Assembly: GCF_900143545.1 (NCBI RefSeq)
Contig: NZ_FREV01000004.1
Coordinates: 434,001-498,000, forward strand
DNA length: 64,000 bases
Source: Loktanella sp. Alg231-35
GTDB lineage: Bacteria > Pseudomonadota > Alphaproteobacteria > Rhodobacterales > Rhodobacteraceae
Reading direction: 5' to 3'
Positions 8,784 to 17,328 of this stretch are shown here, piece by piece. The first letter of the stretch is position 1. Every line of letters starts with the position of its first letter. The notes under the pieces were generated by a model. The model had not been told where the DNA came from and made no database searches. It was given only the letters and a program-made list of their open reading frames with translations. Position numbers and translations under genes: made by a program.

Positions 8784-9901
8784 CGGTAACTCAACACCCG
8801 GCCATTGTCGCTGACCACGAATTTGCGCACCTCGCGAAAACCGCGCGGATTGCGTTCAGCCAAGGCCTGATATGGCCGCTCAGGCATGATCAATGCGCGC
8901 TCCATCCGGCTCGCTCCGGTTTCCGCACCGCCACCTTCAAATGGGTCCAGCGCAAATATCTGCCGTTCCACGGATCCGAACCAACCGGATTTCACATTCT
9001 CGACCCGCTCCGACACCAGTTCTTCTTCGGTCCATACCAGCGCCCAATCCTCACCCACGGGCGCGTTGGCGGCCTTGAGGACTTCGCGCAATGGCCCCGA
9101 CTGCCGGGTGAACGCGTTGCTGTACATCGGGCCAATATGAAAGCGGCGCAGCCGGACGGGATGCAGGTCGTCAAAATCTTCATCAAAGCCCTTGGCAATC
9201 GTCAGCAACTTCAAATGCGCCACGGACTGCGCCATCAGATGGGCCTGCGCCTCTGGCCAGCGGCGCTCGTCCTTGGGCAGGCCCGTGCGCCCGGTGTCCT
9301 CAACGTCCATCAGATAAATCGTCGGCAGGTTCACTTGGCTGTCATAGACTGCCCAGTGAACCAGAAACTTGCGCCGGTCGCCTTCGTTACCTTGCCACAG
9401 GCATTGCGGATCATTGCGCGCCCAAAACTGATCACCGCGCGATAGTTCTTCGTAATATAGCCTTTGCGACAGCGCATATTGCAGCTTGGTCGGGATTTCC
9501 TGTTCGCTCAAAATGACTCGCACCATCTGATCCTTAAGATCGGCGCCCGAAGGCTGCGAAGCGAGATGTCGTTCCGCCTGCAACGCATCGTTCGCCATCT
9601 CAAGCAGCTCTTGATACACAGGAAACCCGCTTTCGTGGCGATCAAACGTCAGATGACCCGCATGGGCAAAACGGCCGGCAAAATGATACTTGTGTGCCAG
9701 CGCCGTGAAGGTCCAGTTGAGGCCCACCAGATAGCGGGCCATCACTTCGATATCCTGCCGGGAAAAGCGCCCTTCCGCCTCCATCGTCGCGGCCACCTTT
9801 GTCAGGTAGCCGGTGATCTTGGCGAACTTGTCAAAATACCTGCGTGTGACGCGGGTATCTTCCAGTTTCATGTGGTCGGCTTGGAGATCTGGAGCGGTCA
9901 T
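8780..9901 (-). CDS. Uncharacterised 373-residue protein of the AAA+ operon
   Basis: No signal peptide or membrane helix is visible. The protein is rich in charged and aromatic residues (TRRYFDKFAKITGYLTKVA near the N terminus, FLVHWAVYDSQVNLPTIYLMD in the middle, ERPYQALAERNPRGFREVRK at the end). The segment VQKxF-like motifs are absent and I recognise no catalytic site. The ATG at 9901 lies 1 nt after the stop of the small membrane gene; an internal ATG ten codons in would also work. Its stop codon is embedded in a palindromic repeat. It is conserved in position with the ATPase operon here, so I treat it as a component of unknown role. Confidence 0.75.
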   Translation of the reverse strand: MTAPDLQADHMKLEDTRVTRRYFDKFAKITGYLTKVAATMEAEGRFSRQDIEVMARYLVGLNWTFTALAHKYHFAGRFAHAGHLTFDRHESGFPVYQELLEMANDALQAERHLASQPSGADLKDQMVRVILSEQEIPTKLQYALSQRLYYEELSRGDQFWARNDPQCLWQGNEGDRRKFLVHWAVYDSQVNLPTIYLMDVEDTGRTGLPKDERRWPEAQAHLMAQSVAHLKLLTIAKGFDEDFDDLHPVRLRRFHIGPMYSNAFTRQSGPLREVLKAANAPVGEDWALVWTEEELVSERVENVKSGWFGSVERQIFALDPFEGGGAETGASRMERALIMPERPYQALAERNPRGFREVRKFVVSDNGRVLSYR

Positions 9902-9902
9902 A

Positions 9903-10214
9903 CTATCCGCCGCCTGATTGAGCTGAGATACTGCTAACGAGTCCTGACTTTCGGCCCCCCGCCTCTGAAAGCGATTTTGCCAAATCTTGGTCGCCCAAAT
10001 TTGCTTCTTTTATCGTTGCGAGTGGACCAACCCACTTCCCTGTGACGGCGCGGGTCACGCACAGGATTAGCAATCCCAGCAAACCACCGATCGCCTTAGC
10101 ACTGAAAATCATACCGAAGTCAGGCGATAGCCAGAAGGCAATACAACCGATCAAAAACAGGACACCCAAACAAATGAAGGCGGCTTTGAGAGTGGCAACC
10201 ATATCTTGGCTCAC
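9903..10214 (-). CDS. Small two-helix membrane protein of the AAA+ operon
   Basis: 103 residues with two hydrophobic helices (AAFICLGVLFLIGCIAFWL and AIGGLLGLLILCVTRAVTG) and a C-terminal cytoplasmic-type tail rich in Ser and Gly. The start codon overlaps the stop of the coiled-coil gene upstream (ATGA, 10211-10214). No family recognised. Together with the genes at 4036, 4736 and 6362 it makes four membrane proteins in one eight-gene unit. Confidence 0.7.
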   Translation of the reverse strand: MSQDMVATLKAAFICLGVLFLIGCIAFWLSPDFGMIFSAKAIGGLLGLLILCVTRAVTGKWVGPLATIKEANLGDQDLAKSLSEAGGRKSGLVSSISAQSGGG

Positions 10215-11290
10215 TCCGCCCCATACTGATTGCTGTCATGCTTCTTCACGATCTCCTGGAACCGGCGGACAAAGCGTTCATCCGCTTTCGCCTTCTGCTC
10301 CAGCACCTCGCGGGCAAAGACCATGTGGTCTTCATGTGCTTCCAACATATCGGCCATCCGGGCGTTCGTGGCAGAGCCAATCGCGGCCATTGCCGACTGC
10401 GCCTCTTGGTCCGTCTGCACGCCGATTTCGTTGATCCGGTGCGCCACGTCCTGCTGCTGTGCCGTCTTCAACGACTTCGATAATGCATCGTAAAGCACGA
10501 CACGCTGCTTTGTATCCGTCTGCAACTTGTTGATCAGCACCATCTGTGTGGCCGCCTGGTTCTGCAAACTGTCGATCCAGGTCTTGCCCTTTTCGATGTA
10601 GCGTTCCAACGTCTGGCTTTTGGCCAGTTGGACCTGCTCACTCTGGACCATTTCGTTGTATTTGCCGTTCAGACCAGCCAATTCAGTTTCCAGCTTGGTG
10701 CGCGCGGCAGCATCCTGCTCTACCGAAATCTTGTTTTCCAACTCGATGATCTTGGGATCCATCTTGAGGATCTCGGCCTTCAATGCCTCAAGGGCGCCAA
10801 CCGTCGCCTCGCGATCGTCCAATGTCACGGAAAGGTTCTGTTCAACGCTGATTTTCTGTTCGTTGAGCACGTTCAACTGCCCTTCAAGCAGCTTCATGAT
10901 CACATCGGACTTGCCGATCAAATCCTGCAACTTGTCATCAATGGACGCCGTGCGCATACGTTCCTGTCGCATGCTGTCGGCCTTTGCCTTGCTAAAAAAC
11001 CCGATCAGACTTTCCATGCCGGTCTTTGAACGCATCTCGTCAAAGTCTTTGGAAAATGCCGTCGTGACGTCATCAAGACCCATGATCAATTCAGCAATAT
11101 TGGCATTCATCAGCTCGGTATGGGCATGCACGTCCTCAAGACTGGCATTCTCGATATCAACAGAGATATCGGTCCCTTCGGCCATTTTGTTGCGGGCCAT
11201 CTCTATCCGGCTTGTCAGCTCGGATATCTTGCTTTGCGCCTCGGCAACTTGCGTTTGCGATTCCTGAATTTGTGTCTCGAAATTCGCCAT
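10211..11290 (-). CDS. TelA-like coiled-coil protein
   Basis: 359 residues, almost wholly helical and strongly charged. Heptad-like stretches run from the N terminus (ESQTQVAEAQSKISELTSRI) through the centre (EALKAEILKMDPKIIELENK) to the end (REVLEQKAKADERFVRRFQE). The order of features resembles TelA/KlaA-type toxic-anion-resistance proteins: a DKLQDLIGKSDVIMKLLEGQ segment, a central coiled coil, then IDSLQNQAATQMVLINKLQTDT. Identity to that family looks low and is only a suggestion. It is the first gene of the AAA+ operon, preceded by AGAGGGA and by the palindrome/promoter candidate at 11323-11356. A scaffold or adaptor for the ATPase is plausible. Confidence 0.7.
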   Translation of the reverse strand: MANFETQIQESQTQVAEAQSKISELTSRIEMARNKMAEGTDISVDIENASLEDVHAHTELMNANIAELIMGLDDVTTAFSKDFDEMRSKTGMESLIGFFSKAKADSMRQERMRTASIDDKLQDLIGKSDVIMKLLEGQLNVLNEQKISVEQNLSVTLDDREATVGALEALKAEILKMDPKIIELENKISVEQDAAARTKLETELAGLNGKYNEMVQSEQVQLAKSQTLERYIEKGKTWIDSLQNQAATQMVLINKLQTDTKQRVVLYDALSKSLKTAQQQDVAHRINEIGVQTDQEAQSAMAAIGSATNARMADMLEAHEDHMVFAREVLEQKAKADERFVRRFQEIVKKHDSNQYGAE

Positions 11291-11322
11291 ATACTATCCC
11301 TCTATTCTTGTATGATAACAGA

Positions 11323-11356
11323 TACGTAAGCACTGTTGCCGCAATTTTCAAATTGC
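11323..11356 (-). promoter_or_regulatory. Candidate promoter with overlapping palindrome for the AAA+ operon
   Basis: GCAATTT-TC-AAATTGC (11341-11356) is a perfect 7-bp inverted repeat. On the minus strand it contains TTGAAA (11351-11346). A spacer of 17 nt then leads to TACGTA, a weak -10, about 33 nt before the first ATG of the operon. A -35 box inside a palindrome is the usual picture of a repressor-controlled promoter. The -10 match is poor, so this is tentative. Confidence 0.4.
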
Positions 11357-11418
11357 AGGCACCGAATTTCGGGCCCACTCAGCCGCAATCCTAACGGGTA
11401 CAGGGCTAAATAAAAGGG

Positions 11419-12222
11419 TTATGCGCTTTCTTCGTCGTCAAAGACGGGCGGGCGGTCCAACGCTTCGGCGTCTGGCCCCAGCAGTTCGTCAGCAGAGATG
11501 ATTTTAGGGGGCAATTCGATGCCACGCCCGAAATACTCGGGATCAACGCGCAGCGATTCTTCGGGTGATCGGATCACAACCTTCATCGGCACCTCGATCT
11601 GCTCAAAAAGGTGGATCACATCCTGATTGAACATACGGATACAACCCGCAGAGCCCGAGTTACCGATTGATTCAAGATCATTGGTGCCGTGAATGCGATA
11701 GAACGTGTCTCGGCTCCCGCGATAAAGGTATAGCGCGCGCGCGCCCAAGGGGCTGCGCAGTCCACCCGGAATACCGCCACGGAAATCGCCATAAACCTCT
11801 GGTTCGGACCGCAGCATGTTCTGCGTCGGTGTCCAGCCCGGCCATTTGCGTTTCAGCCGCATCGTTGTGGTCCCGCGCAAAGACCGCCCAGCGCGTCCGA
11901 CACCCACGGGATAGCGCGTCGTCCGACCATCTTCGCGCACGTGATAGAGGAACTTGGCATAAGGATCGACGTCGAGGGTATTGCCCTCCTGCTCGCCGTT
12001 GTAGAACCCCGACATGCGGCGGTTGACGCCTTGCAGGTACTCTGACGGGATACCCGGCAACCGGTATCCTGCATCATCAATGGGGCCGTAGCCTTCGATG
12101 AATTCTTCTGCCTTGGGCAGGTCAACCTCGGTCACGGGTACGCGGGGGGCACAGGCCGCAGCCGTGCTCGCAAGGGCCATTGCCCCAAAAGAGCGGCGTG
12201 TTATTCCTGACAAATCGGTCAT
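11419..12222 (-). CDS. L,D-transpeptidase (YkuD domain), Tat-exported
   Basis: Peptidoglycan L,D-transpeptidase of 267 residues. The N terminus has a twin-arginine signal (ITRRSFGAMALASTAAAC) whose cysteine suggests a lipoprotein. The YkuD catalytic region is complete: YRIHGTNDLESIG followed by SGSAGCIRMFNQDV, with the nucleophilic Cys and the HGT histidine. Such enzymes make 3-3 crosslinks or attach proteins to peptidoglycan in the periplasm. AAGGA lies 8 nt before the ATG. It follows the AAA+ operon's start region on the same strand but is separated by 128 nt, so it is probably a separate transcription unit. Confidence 0.9.
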   Translation of the reverse strand: MTDLSGITRRSFGAMALASTAAACAPRVPVTEVDLPKAEEFIEGYGPIDDAGYRLPGIPSEYLQGVNRRMSGFYNGEQEGNTLDVDPYAKFLYHVREDGRTTRYPVGVGRAGRSLRGTTTMRLKRKWPGWTPTQNMLRSEPEVYGDFRGGIPGGLRSPLGARALYLYRGSRDTFYRIHGTNDLESIGNSGSAGCIRMFNQDVIHLFEQIEVPMKVVIRSPEESLRVDPEYFGRGIELPPKIISADELLGPDAEALDRPPVFDDEESA

Positions 12223-12353
12223 TCGTCATCCTTCATCGTTCGAATCACCTGATAGCACCCCGGTCAACAGAGGCAAAACACCGGTACGTGAAATCCGCGC
12301 AGTTTTCGGCTTATATCGTGGTAATTGCCCGGCCTTATGTCGTTGAAATCGCA

Positions 12354-12366
12354 CCCAATCATTGGG
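12354..12366. terminator. Inverted repeat downstream of fmt
   Basis: CCCAAT-C-ATTGGG is a perfect 6-bp inverted repeat just past the fmt stop on the minus strand. The loop is a single base and no T tract follows, so termination is only a guess; a protein-binding palindrome upstream of the L,D-transpeptidase gene is equally possible. Confidence 0.3.
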
Positions 12367-12373
12367 CGCGAGA

Positions 12374-13273
12374 TCAGGCCAGAAGATTCCCCAATGACAA
12401 CCCTTGCAAGACATTCTGCGCTGGCATGGCTTTTTTGCCAGCACGTTGCGCAACCGTTACTTCGATAGCGCCCGTTCCGCAGGCAATTGTGAACCCATCC
12501 AGAACGCTGCCCGGTGCTCCATGACCATCCACCAGCCGCGACCCCAGCAGTTTGATCCGCTCCCCATTCACATCGCACCAAGCGCCGGGAAATGGGGACA
12601 GGCCCCGGATCAGCCGATCAACATCTTCGGCGGGTTGGGACCAGTTCACACGGGCCTCTGCTTTGTCGATCTTGGCGGCATATGTCACGCGGTCCTCTGC
12701 CTGAGGTTGCGGCGATAAATCAGGCAAAGTGTCAAGCACTTTGACAATTGCATTGGCCCCGATAGTGGCCAAACGGTCATGCAATGCGCCGGTGGTTTCC
12801 TCGGCACCAATCGCGGTGACTTTGCGCAGCAAGACCGGGCCGGTATCCAACCCGGCCTCCATCTGCATGATGCAAACGCCGGTCTCAGTATCTCCTGCCA
12901 TAATCGCACGGTGGATGGGGGCCGCGCCCCGCCACCGCGGCAAAAGCGAGGCATGGATGTTCAGGCAACCCGCCTGTGGGGCATCAAGGATCGCTTGCGG
13001 CAAGATCAACCCATAGGCCACAACAACAGCAACGTCAGCATTGAGCGCTGCGAACTCAGCTTGTGCTTCGCTTCCTTTCAAAGAAACCGGATGGCGGACG
13101 GTCAGCCCCAACGCCTCAGCGCGGGCCTGCACCGGTGATGGCCGTTCCTTTTTGCCGCGCCCCGCAGGCCGTGGCGGTTGGGAATAAACGGCGACAACCT
13201 CGTGGCCTGCATCGACCAATGCGTCCAGAACCGGCACCGAGAAATCGGGCGTTCCCATAAATACGATGCGCAT
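12374..13273 (-). CDS. fmt: Methionyl-tRNA formyltransferase
   Basis: Transfers the formyl group of 10-formyl-tetrahydrofolate to Met-tRNAfMet for translation initiation. The N-terminal formyltransferase fold shows [14 protein letters not shown] and the folate/active-site motif [17 protein letters not shown] with Asn and His; the C-terminal tRNA-binding domain follows from about residue 205. Length (299) is close to the usual 310-315. I prefer the ATG at 13273 because AAGGG lies 6 nt before it; the ATG two codons upstream abuts the ribosome site. Deformylase genes lie directly upstream on the same strand, the classical fmt-def pairing. Confidence 0.96.
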   Translation of the reverse strand: MRIVFMGTPDFSVPVLDALVDAGHEVVAVYSQPPRPAGRGKKERPSPVQARAEALGLTVRHPVSLKGSEAQAEFAALNADVAVVVAYGLILPQAILDAPQAGCLNIHASLLPRWRGAAPIHRAIMAGDTETGVCIMQMEAGLDTGPVLLRKVTAIGAEETTGALHDRLATIGANAIVKVLDTLPDLSPQPQAEDRVTYAAKIDKAEARVNWSQPAEDVDRLIRGLSPFPGAWCDVNGERIKLLGSRLVDGHGAPGSVLDGFTIACGTGAIEVTVAQRAGKKAMPAQNVLQGLSLGNLLA

Positions 13274-13295
13274 GCTCATCCCTTCTTTGGCGCCG

Positions 13296-13796
13296 TTAGC
13301 CGCGACGCAGTTTTGCCGCTTTCTTGATCAGCATATCGCGTTTGACCCGTGTCAGCCGATCAAAGAACATCTTACCCGCGAGATGATCAATCTGATGCTG
13401 AACAGAGGTCGCCCAAAGCCCGACAAAATCCTGCCGATCCCACTGCCCGGCACTGTTCATGAAACGCACGGTGACGGCCCTTGGTCGGGTCACCTTGGCC
13501 CAAACGCCCGGCAAATTGGGAGAGCCTTCCTGATGCTCGCGCGGCTCAACACTGCTGTGCAGGATTGACGGGTTTGCCATGCGGATCGCCTGTCCGCGTG
13601 CCTCTGATGCATCGATAACCGCAAGGGCCATATCGATCCCCAACTGCGGGGCGGCCAGCCCGACGCCGGGCATGCTGTCCATCGCGATGATCATCTCATC
13701 CCAGATCGCGCGCACCTCATCGGTGATCGCATCAACCGGGGTGGCTGGTTTGCGCAATGCAGGGTGCGGCCACATCACAAAGGGGCGCTGGCTCAT
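13296..13796 (-). CDS. Degenerate peptide deformylase-like protein
   Basis: Peptide-deformylase fold of 166 residues with motif 1 intact ([10 protein letters not shown]). The metal-binding Cys motif EGCLS is replaced by EGSPNLPG. The catalytic motif HExxH reads HQIDH, so the essential glutamate is glutamine and one metal ligand is missing. It should not deformylate peptides in the usual way. It is the last of three tandem deformylase-type genes, overlaps the middle one by 4 nt, and is 22 nt upstream of fmt. It may be a regulatory paralog or may bind nascent chains; both are inference. Confidence 0.85.
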   Translation of the reverse strand: MSQRPFVMWPHPALRKPATPVDAITDEVRAIWDEMIIAMDSMPGVGLAAPQLGIDMALAVIDASEARGQAIRMANPSILHSSVEPREHQEGSPNLPGVWAKVTRPRAVTVRFMNSAGQWDRQDFVGLWATSVQHQIDHLAGKMFFDRLTRVKRDMLIKKAAKLRRG

Positions 13797-14254
13797 ATCA
13801 GTTTTCCTGTCTGATTGATCAGTTTGCCATCAAGATGATCCAGCTCGTGGCAGATGCAACGGGCTTGCACGGCTTCAAAGCGACCTTGAAGCGGTGCTCC
13901 ATCCAGATCCTGCCATGCCAGCTCTACCCAAGTCGGGCGTGCAACTTCAAAAGTCTTTTCTGGGATCGAAAGGCACCCTTCCTCGCCCACCATCTGCTCA
14001 GACGATTGCGCGACAATTTCAGGATTGATGAATATCATCGGTGCCGGATCGCCCTCTTTCCAGTCTGTATCGACAACAAACAAGCGTCGACTGACCCCTA
14101 CCTGCGGCGCAGCAAGACCACGACCGGGAGCGGCATACATGGTTTCAAACAGATCAAGGACTAATGCGGCAAGGCCTTCGTCGAAACTCTCGATCGCTGG
14201 GGCAACCTGCAACAGCACCAGATCACCATCATAGCGCAGTGGGCGCACCGCCAC
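13793..14254 (-). CDS. def: Peptide deformylase
   Basis: Removes the N-formyl group from new proteins. All three motifs are present: GRGLAAPQVG, EEGCLSIP with the metal-ligand Cys, and CHELDH. At 153 residues it is slightly shorter than canonical Def. The start is GTG at 14254 with GAGGG upstream, 4 nt after the stop of the first deformylase gene; the end overlaps the third gene by 4 nt. It is probably an active second isozyme. Confidence 0.88.
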   Translation of the reverse strand: MAVRPLRYDGDLVLLQVAPAIESFDEGLAALVLDLFETMYAAPGRGLAAPQVGVSRRLFVVDTDWKEGDPAPMIFINPEIVAQSSEQMVGEEGCLSIPEKTFEVARPTWVELAWQDLDGAPLQGRFEAVQARCICHELDHLDGKLINQTGKLI

Positions 14255-14258
14255 GGGC

Positions 14259-14780
14259 CTACCCTCGCGCCATTTCGCGTTTGAGCTTTTGCATCTTGCG
14301 CGTGATCATTTGGCGCTTGAGTGGCTTGAGGTAATCGATGAACAACTTACCTTCCAGATGGTCAATCTCGTGCTGGACGCATGTGGCCCATAGGCCGTCA
14401 AAACGCTCGCGCTTGGACTTGCCGTCAACATCCATCCACTGGACTTCCACCTCGGCCGGGCGCTCGACCTCGGCATATTGCTCGGGGATCGACAGGCAGC
14501 CTTCGTCATAGACGTTCCGTTCTTCCGACGTCCAAACAACTTGCGGATTGATCAGCACCATAGGTTCGGGCGTGCCTGCGTCTTCTTTGGCGCAATCCAT
14601 CACGATCATGCGTTTCATCACCGCGACCTGCGGTGCTGCAAGGCCGATACCCGGCGCGTCATACATCGTCTCAAGCATGTCATCAGCCAGACGACGCAGA
14701 ACATCGCCGACGTTCGCCACTGGGGTAGCCACCTTCTTGAGCCGTGGATCAGGGTGAATGAGGATATTTCGCAATGCCAT
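14259..14780 (-). CDS. def: Peptide deformylase (canonical)
   Basis: Housekeeping deformylase of 173 residues. It has GIGLAAPQV, DEGCLSIPEQ and QHEIDHLEGKLFIDYL, giving one Cys and two His ligands plus the catalytic Glu. The N terminus (ALRNILIHPDPRLKK) is typical of Def. It heads the def-def-def(degenerate)-fmt unit on the minus strand. It is divergent to the PatB-type lyase, with 109 nt between them. Confidence 0.95.
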   Translation of the reverse strand: MALRNILIHPDPRLKKVATPVANVGDVLRRLADDMLETMYDAPGIGLAAPQVAVMKRMIVMDCAKEDAGTPEPMVLINPQVVWTSEERNVYDEGCLSIPEQYAEVERPAEVEVQWMDVDGKSKRERFDGLWATCVQHEIDHLEGKLFIDYLKPLKRQMITRKMQKLKREMARG

Positions 14781-14889
14781 AGCGGTGATCTAATCCGTCC
14801 CTGCGCGCATCGCAAGCAACACGCCAAATTCAACTTGAACACGGACGCACATCGCCGCAGGTTGGCACCACTCAAGCCGGAGCCCAGCC

Positions 14890-16062
14890 ATGTCATTCAA
14901 CACCCCCATCGACCGCCGCAACACAAATTCCACAAAGTGGGACCTGATGGAGCCGCTTTTCGGGGTTTCACCCGATGATGGTTTAGCGATGTGGACTGCT
15001 GACTCGGATTATCCAACAGCGCCCTGCGTGATTGAGGCGGTGAAGGCCGCCGCGGAACATGGCGTCTTTGGCTATGGTTTTGAGAATGCCGATTATCTCA
15101 ATGCTGTTTCTTGGTGGATGCAGGCGCGCCACGGATGGACCATCGAAAACGACTGGATTCTAACGACACAAGGATTGGGCAACGGCATTGCCCTGTGTTT
15201 GGACGTCTGGAGTGCGCCCGGCGATGGGGCCGCGATCTTTACCCCGGTTTACCATGAGTTTGCCATCAAGATTAACAAAGCCGGTCGTGAAGTTACCGAA
15301 TGCCCCTTGAAGCACGACGGCGACACATATGTCCTTGACCTCGAGGATGCCCAGCGCCGCCTGAGTGGCAAAGAAAAATTGCTGATCTGGTGTTCTCCGC
15401 AGAACCCATCGGGGCGGATCTGGACAGCCGACGAACTACGGGCGGTTTCCGCCTTTGCACGCAAGAACGGGATGCTTCTGGTCAGCGATGAAATCCATCA
15501 AGACTTGATTTATCCGGGGAACACCTTTGTGCCAGCAGGCGTGGCCGCGCCCACTGATACGGACAACACCGTCTATCTGACCGCCGCTTCAAAAACGTTC
15601 AACATCGCAGGCCAACGCACCGGCAACATGATCATTGCGGACCCAAAGCTGCGCGCGGACATGCGTAAGCGGCTTGCGTCACTCGACTACAAGCCTTCCG
15701 ACCTCGCCGTGCGCATGATCGCCGCCGCCTATTCACCGGACGGGGCGAACTGGGCAGATGCCCAAATGGCGCATTTGCAAACCAACCGCGATATCTTTGA
15801 CGCAGGGATGAAGGGCATCCCCGGCGTATCGCCGATGCCACTCCAATCGACTTATCTAGCTTGGGTCGATTTTTCTGGCACCGGCATGTCTCAGGAGGAA
15901 TTGGCGCGGCGCATTCGCGAAGATGCAAAGATCGCCGTATCACCGGGGCCAACATTCGGGGCCGGCGGCGAAAACCACATGCGATTTAACCTCGCGACGC
16001 AAACCAGCGTCGTTGAAGAAGCGGTCGCACGAATGCAGTCCGCGTTCAGCGATTTGCAGTAG
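14890..16062 (+). CDS. PatB/MalY-type C-S lyase (cystathionine beta-lyase family)
   Basis: PLP enzyme of aminotransferase fold type I, 390 residues. It has the MalY/PatB signature MWTADSDYPTAPCV near the N terminus, WCSPQNPSGRIW, VSDEIHQDLIYPG, and the PLP lysine in TAASKTFNIAG. Family members cleave C-S bonds of cystathionine or cysteine S-conjugates to thiol, pyruvate and ammonia. GGAG lies 9 nt before the ATG. It ends 6 nt from the convergent small gene, so transcription may read into the opposite strand. The exact substrate is unknown. Confidence 0.9.
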   Translation: MSFNTPIDRRNTNSTKWDLMEPLFGVSPDDGLAMWTADSDYPTAPCVIEAVKAAAEHGVFGYGFENADYLNAVSWWMQARHGWTIENDWILTTQGLGNGIALCLDVWSAPGDGAAIFTPVYHEFAIKINKAGREVTECPLKHDGDTYVLDLEDAQRRLSGKEKLLIWCSPQNPSGRIWTADELRAVSAFARKNGMLLVSDEIHQDLIYPGNTFVPAGVAAPTDTDNTVYLTAASKTFNIAGQRTGNMIIADPKLRADMRKRLASLDYKPSDLAVRMIAAAYSPDGANWADAQMAHLQTNRDIFDAGMKGIPGVSPMPLQSTYLAWVDFSGTGMSQEELARRIREDAKIAVSPGPTFGAGGENHMRFNLATQTSVVEEAVARMQSAFSDLQ

Positions 16063-16068
16063 CTGCGT

Positions 16069-16416
16069 TCAGCTTTCGATCAAACCAGCAGGCACAAAAT
16101 CAGGGCGAACAAAATCTGCCGCAGGCTTGTCTGCGACTGGGGTGAGCCATTTGAACTCGAACACCCGTTCGTCGTCTTCATCGATCGAGGACATTACAAG
16201 GCACTGATACAGATGCTTGGGGCCGTCATAGATATCGACATGCCCGCGCAAACGCTCTGACCCTTCAAGATCAAGGGCAAAGCCCCCGTCCCAAAACCGC
16301 CGAATGCGATAGGTGTCGTCCCCGTCATGGACCGACAACCGATCCTTACGTTTCAGCGCGGCTTTGCGCGCTTCTTCCAGTCCAAGCCGAACTGCATCAG
16401 GCAAAAACGAATACAT
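16069..16416 (-). CDS. Conserved hypothetical small protein
   Basis: 115 residues, no signal peptide. The central part alternates strands (YRIRRFWDGGFALDLEG, GHVDIYDGPKHLYQCLVM, RVFEFKWLTPVADKP), suggesting a small beta-rich fold. The start at 16416 (MYSFLPDAV) has GGAGG at a 6-nt spacing; ATGs further upstream (16422, 16455) are either too close to it or lack a site. It lies between patB-like and cobM without an obvious link to either. Function unknown. Confidence 0.7.
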   Translation of the reverse strand: MYSFLPDAVRLGLEEARKAALKRKDRLSVHDGDDTYRIRRFWDGGFALDLEGSERLRGHVDIYDGPKHLYQCLVMSSIDEDDERVFEFKWLTPVADKPAADFVRPDFVPAGLIES

Positions 16417-16505
16417 ACTCATCCTCCAGGCACTGCCCCAAGGATGAACCCACAAAGGTAAATATCAAGTGACAAAATCCGCCGCAGCGCGGCAATGCCT
16501 TAAAA

Positions 16506-17273
16506 TTAGGCTTTCACGCGGGGGCGCAGCACATGCGGTTTGGCTGCATCATATAGCGCCGAGTCTGGAAAGCCGTGCGAATCGGCCAAGGCCGGCCCCA
16601 CAAGGATAAGTGCCGTACGCGTAATTTTGGCCGTGCGGACCTTTTCACGGACGTCCATCAGCGTGCCCCGGATGATCATCTGATCCGGCCAACCAACCCG
16701 GTAAATGACGGCCACCGGACAATCCTCTCCGTAATGGGGTGCCAACTGCCGCTCAATTTCACGCATCGCGCGGATGCCCAGATGGATGGCCAAGGTGGCA
16801 CCCGTACGGGCGAAATTCTCCAGCGTCTCGCCTGGGGGCATCCCCGTCGATTTCATCGACATGCGGGTCAGAACGATAGATTGCGCCACTTCAGGCACGG
16901 TTAGCTCAGTGCCAAGAGCCGCCGCCGCCGCGGCATAGGCGGGCACGCCCGGAATGATCTGATAGTCGATGCCATCTGCCTTCAACCGGCGGATTTGTTC
17001 GGCAATGGCGCCATATAGCGACGGATCGCCCGAATGCACGCGTGCGACGTCCTGACCCAAGGCGTGCGCCTTGAGGATCTCACCATGCGTGTCATCCAGC
17101 GTCATCGGTGCGGTATCCATGACCAGCGCATCATCTGGGGCGCAGGCCACCACCTCTGCAGGCACCAGTGATCCGGCATAAAGACACACCGGGCAGGATC
17201 CGATCATCCGTGCGGCCTTCAGCGTCAGCAGTTCGGGGTCACCCGGACCGGCGCCAATAAAGAATACAGTCAT
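16506..17273 (-). CDS. cobM: Precorrin-4 C11-methyltransferase
   Basis: SAM-dependent uroporphyrinogen-methylase-fold enzyme that methylates C11 of precorrin-4 in the aerobic cobalamin route. Typical motifs are FFIGAGPGDPELLTLKAAR at the N terminus, VHSGDPSLYGAIAEQ and IIPGVPAYAAAAAALG. Start at 17273 is set by AAGGAG 8 nt upstream; the frame stays open further back but has no ribosome site. It is the last gene of the minus-strand cob operon, 55 nt after cobJ. Confidence 0.95.
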   Translation of the reverse strand: MTVFFIGAGPGDPELLTLKAARMIGSCPVCLYAGSLVPAEVVACAPDDALVMDTAPMTLDDTHGEILKAHALGQDVARVHSGDPSLYGAIAEQIRRLKADGIDYQIIPGVPAYAAAAAALGTELTVPEVAQSIVLTRMSMKSTGMPPGETLENFARTGATLAIHLGIRAMREIERQLAPHYGEDCPVAVIYRVGWPDQMIIRGTLMDVREKVRTAKITRTALILVGPALADSHGFPDSALYDAAKPHVLRPRVKA

Positions 17274-17328
17274 GATCTTTCTCCTTTGGGACGGCGGGTG
17301 GGGCGGTTTTCGCGCCAGCGAAACAGCG

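Noticed and set aside
4036-11290. AAA+ operon as a tellurite-resistance (Ter) or phage-defence system
   Set aside because: No TerD, TerC, VWA, nuclease or sensor domain is present; only the coiled-coil protein faintly resembles TelA.
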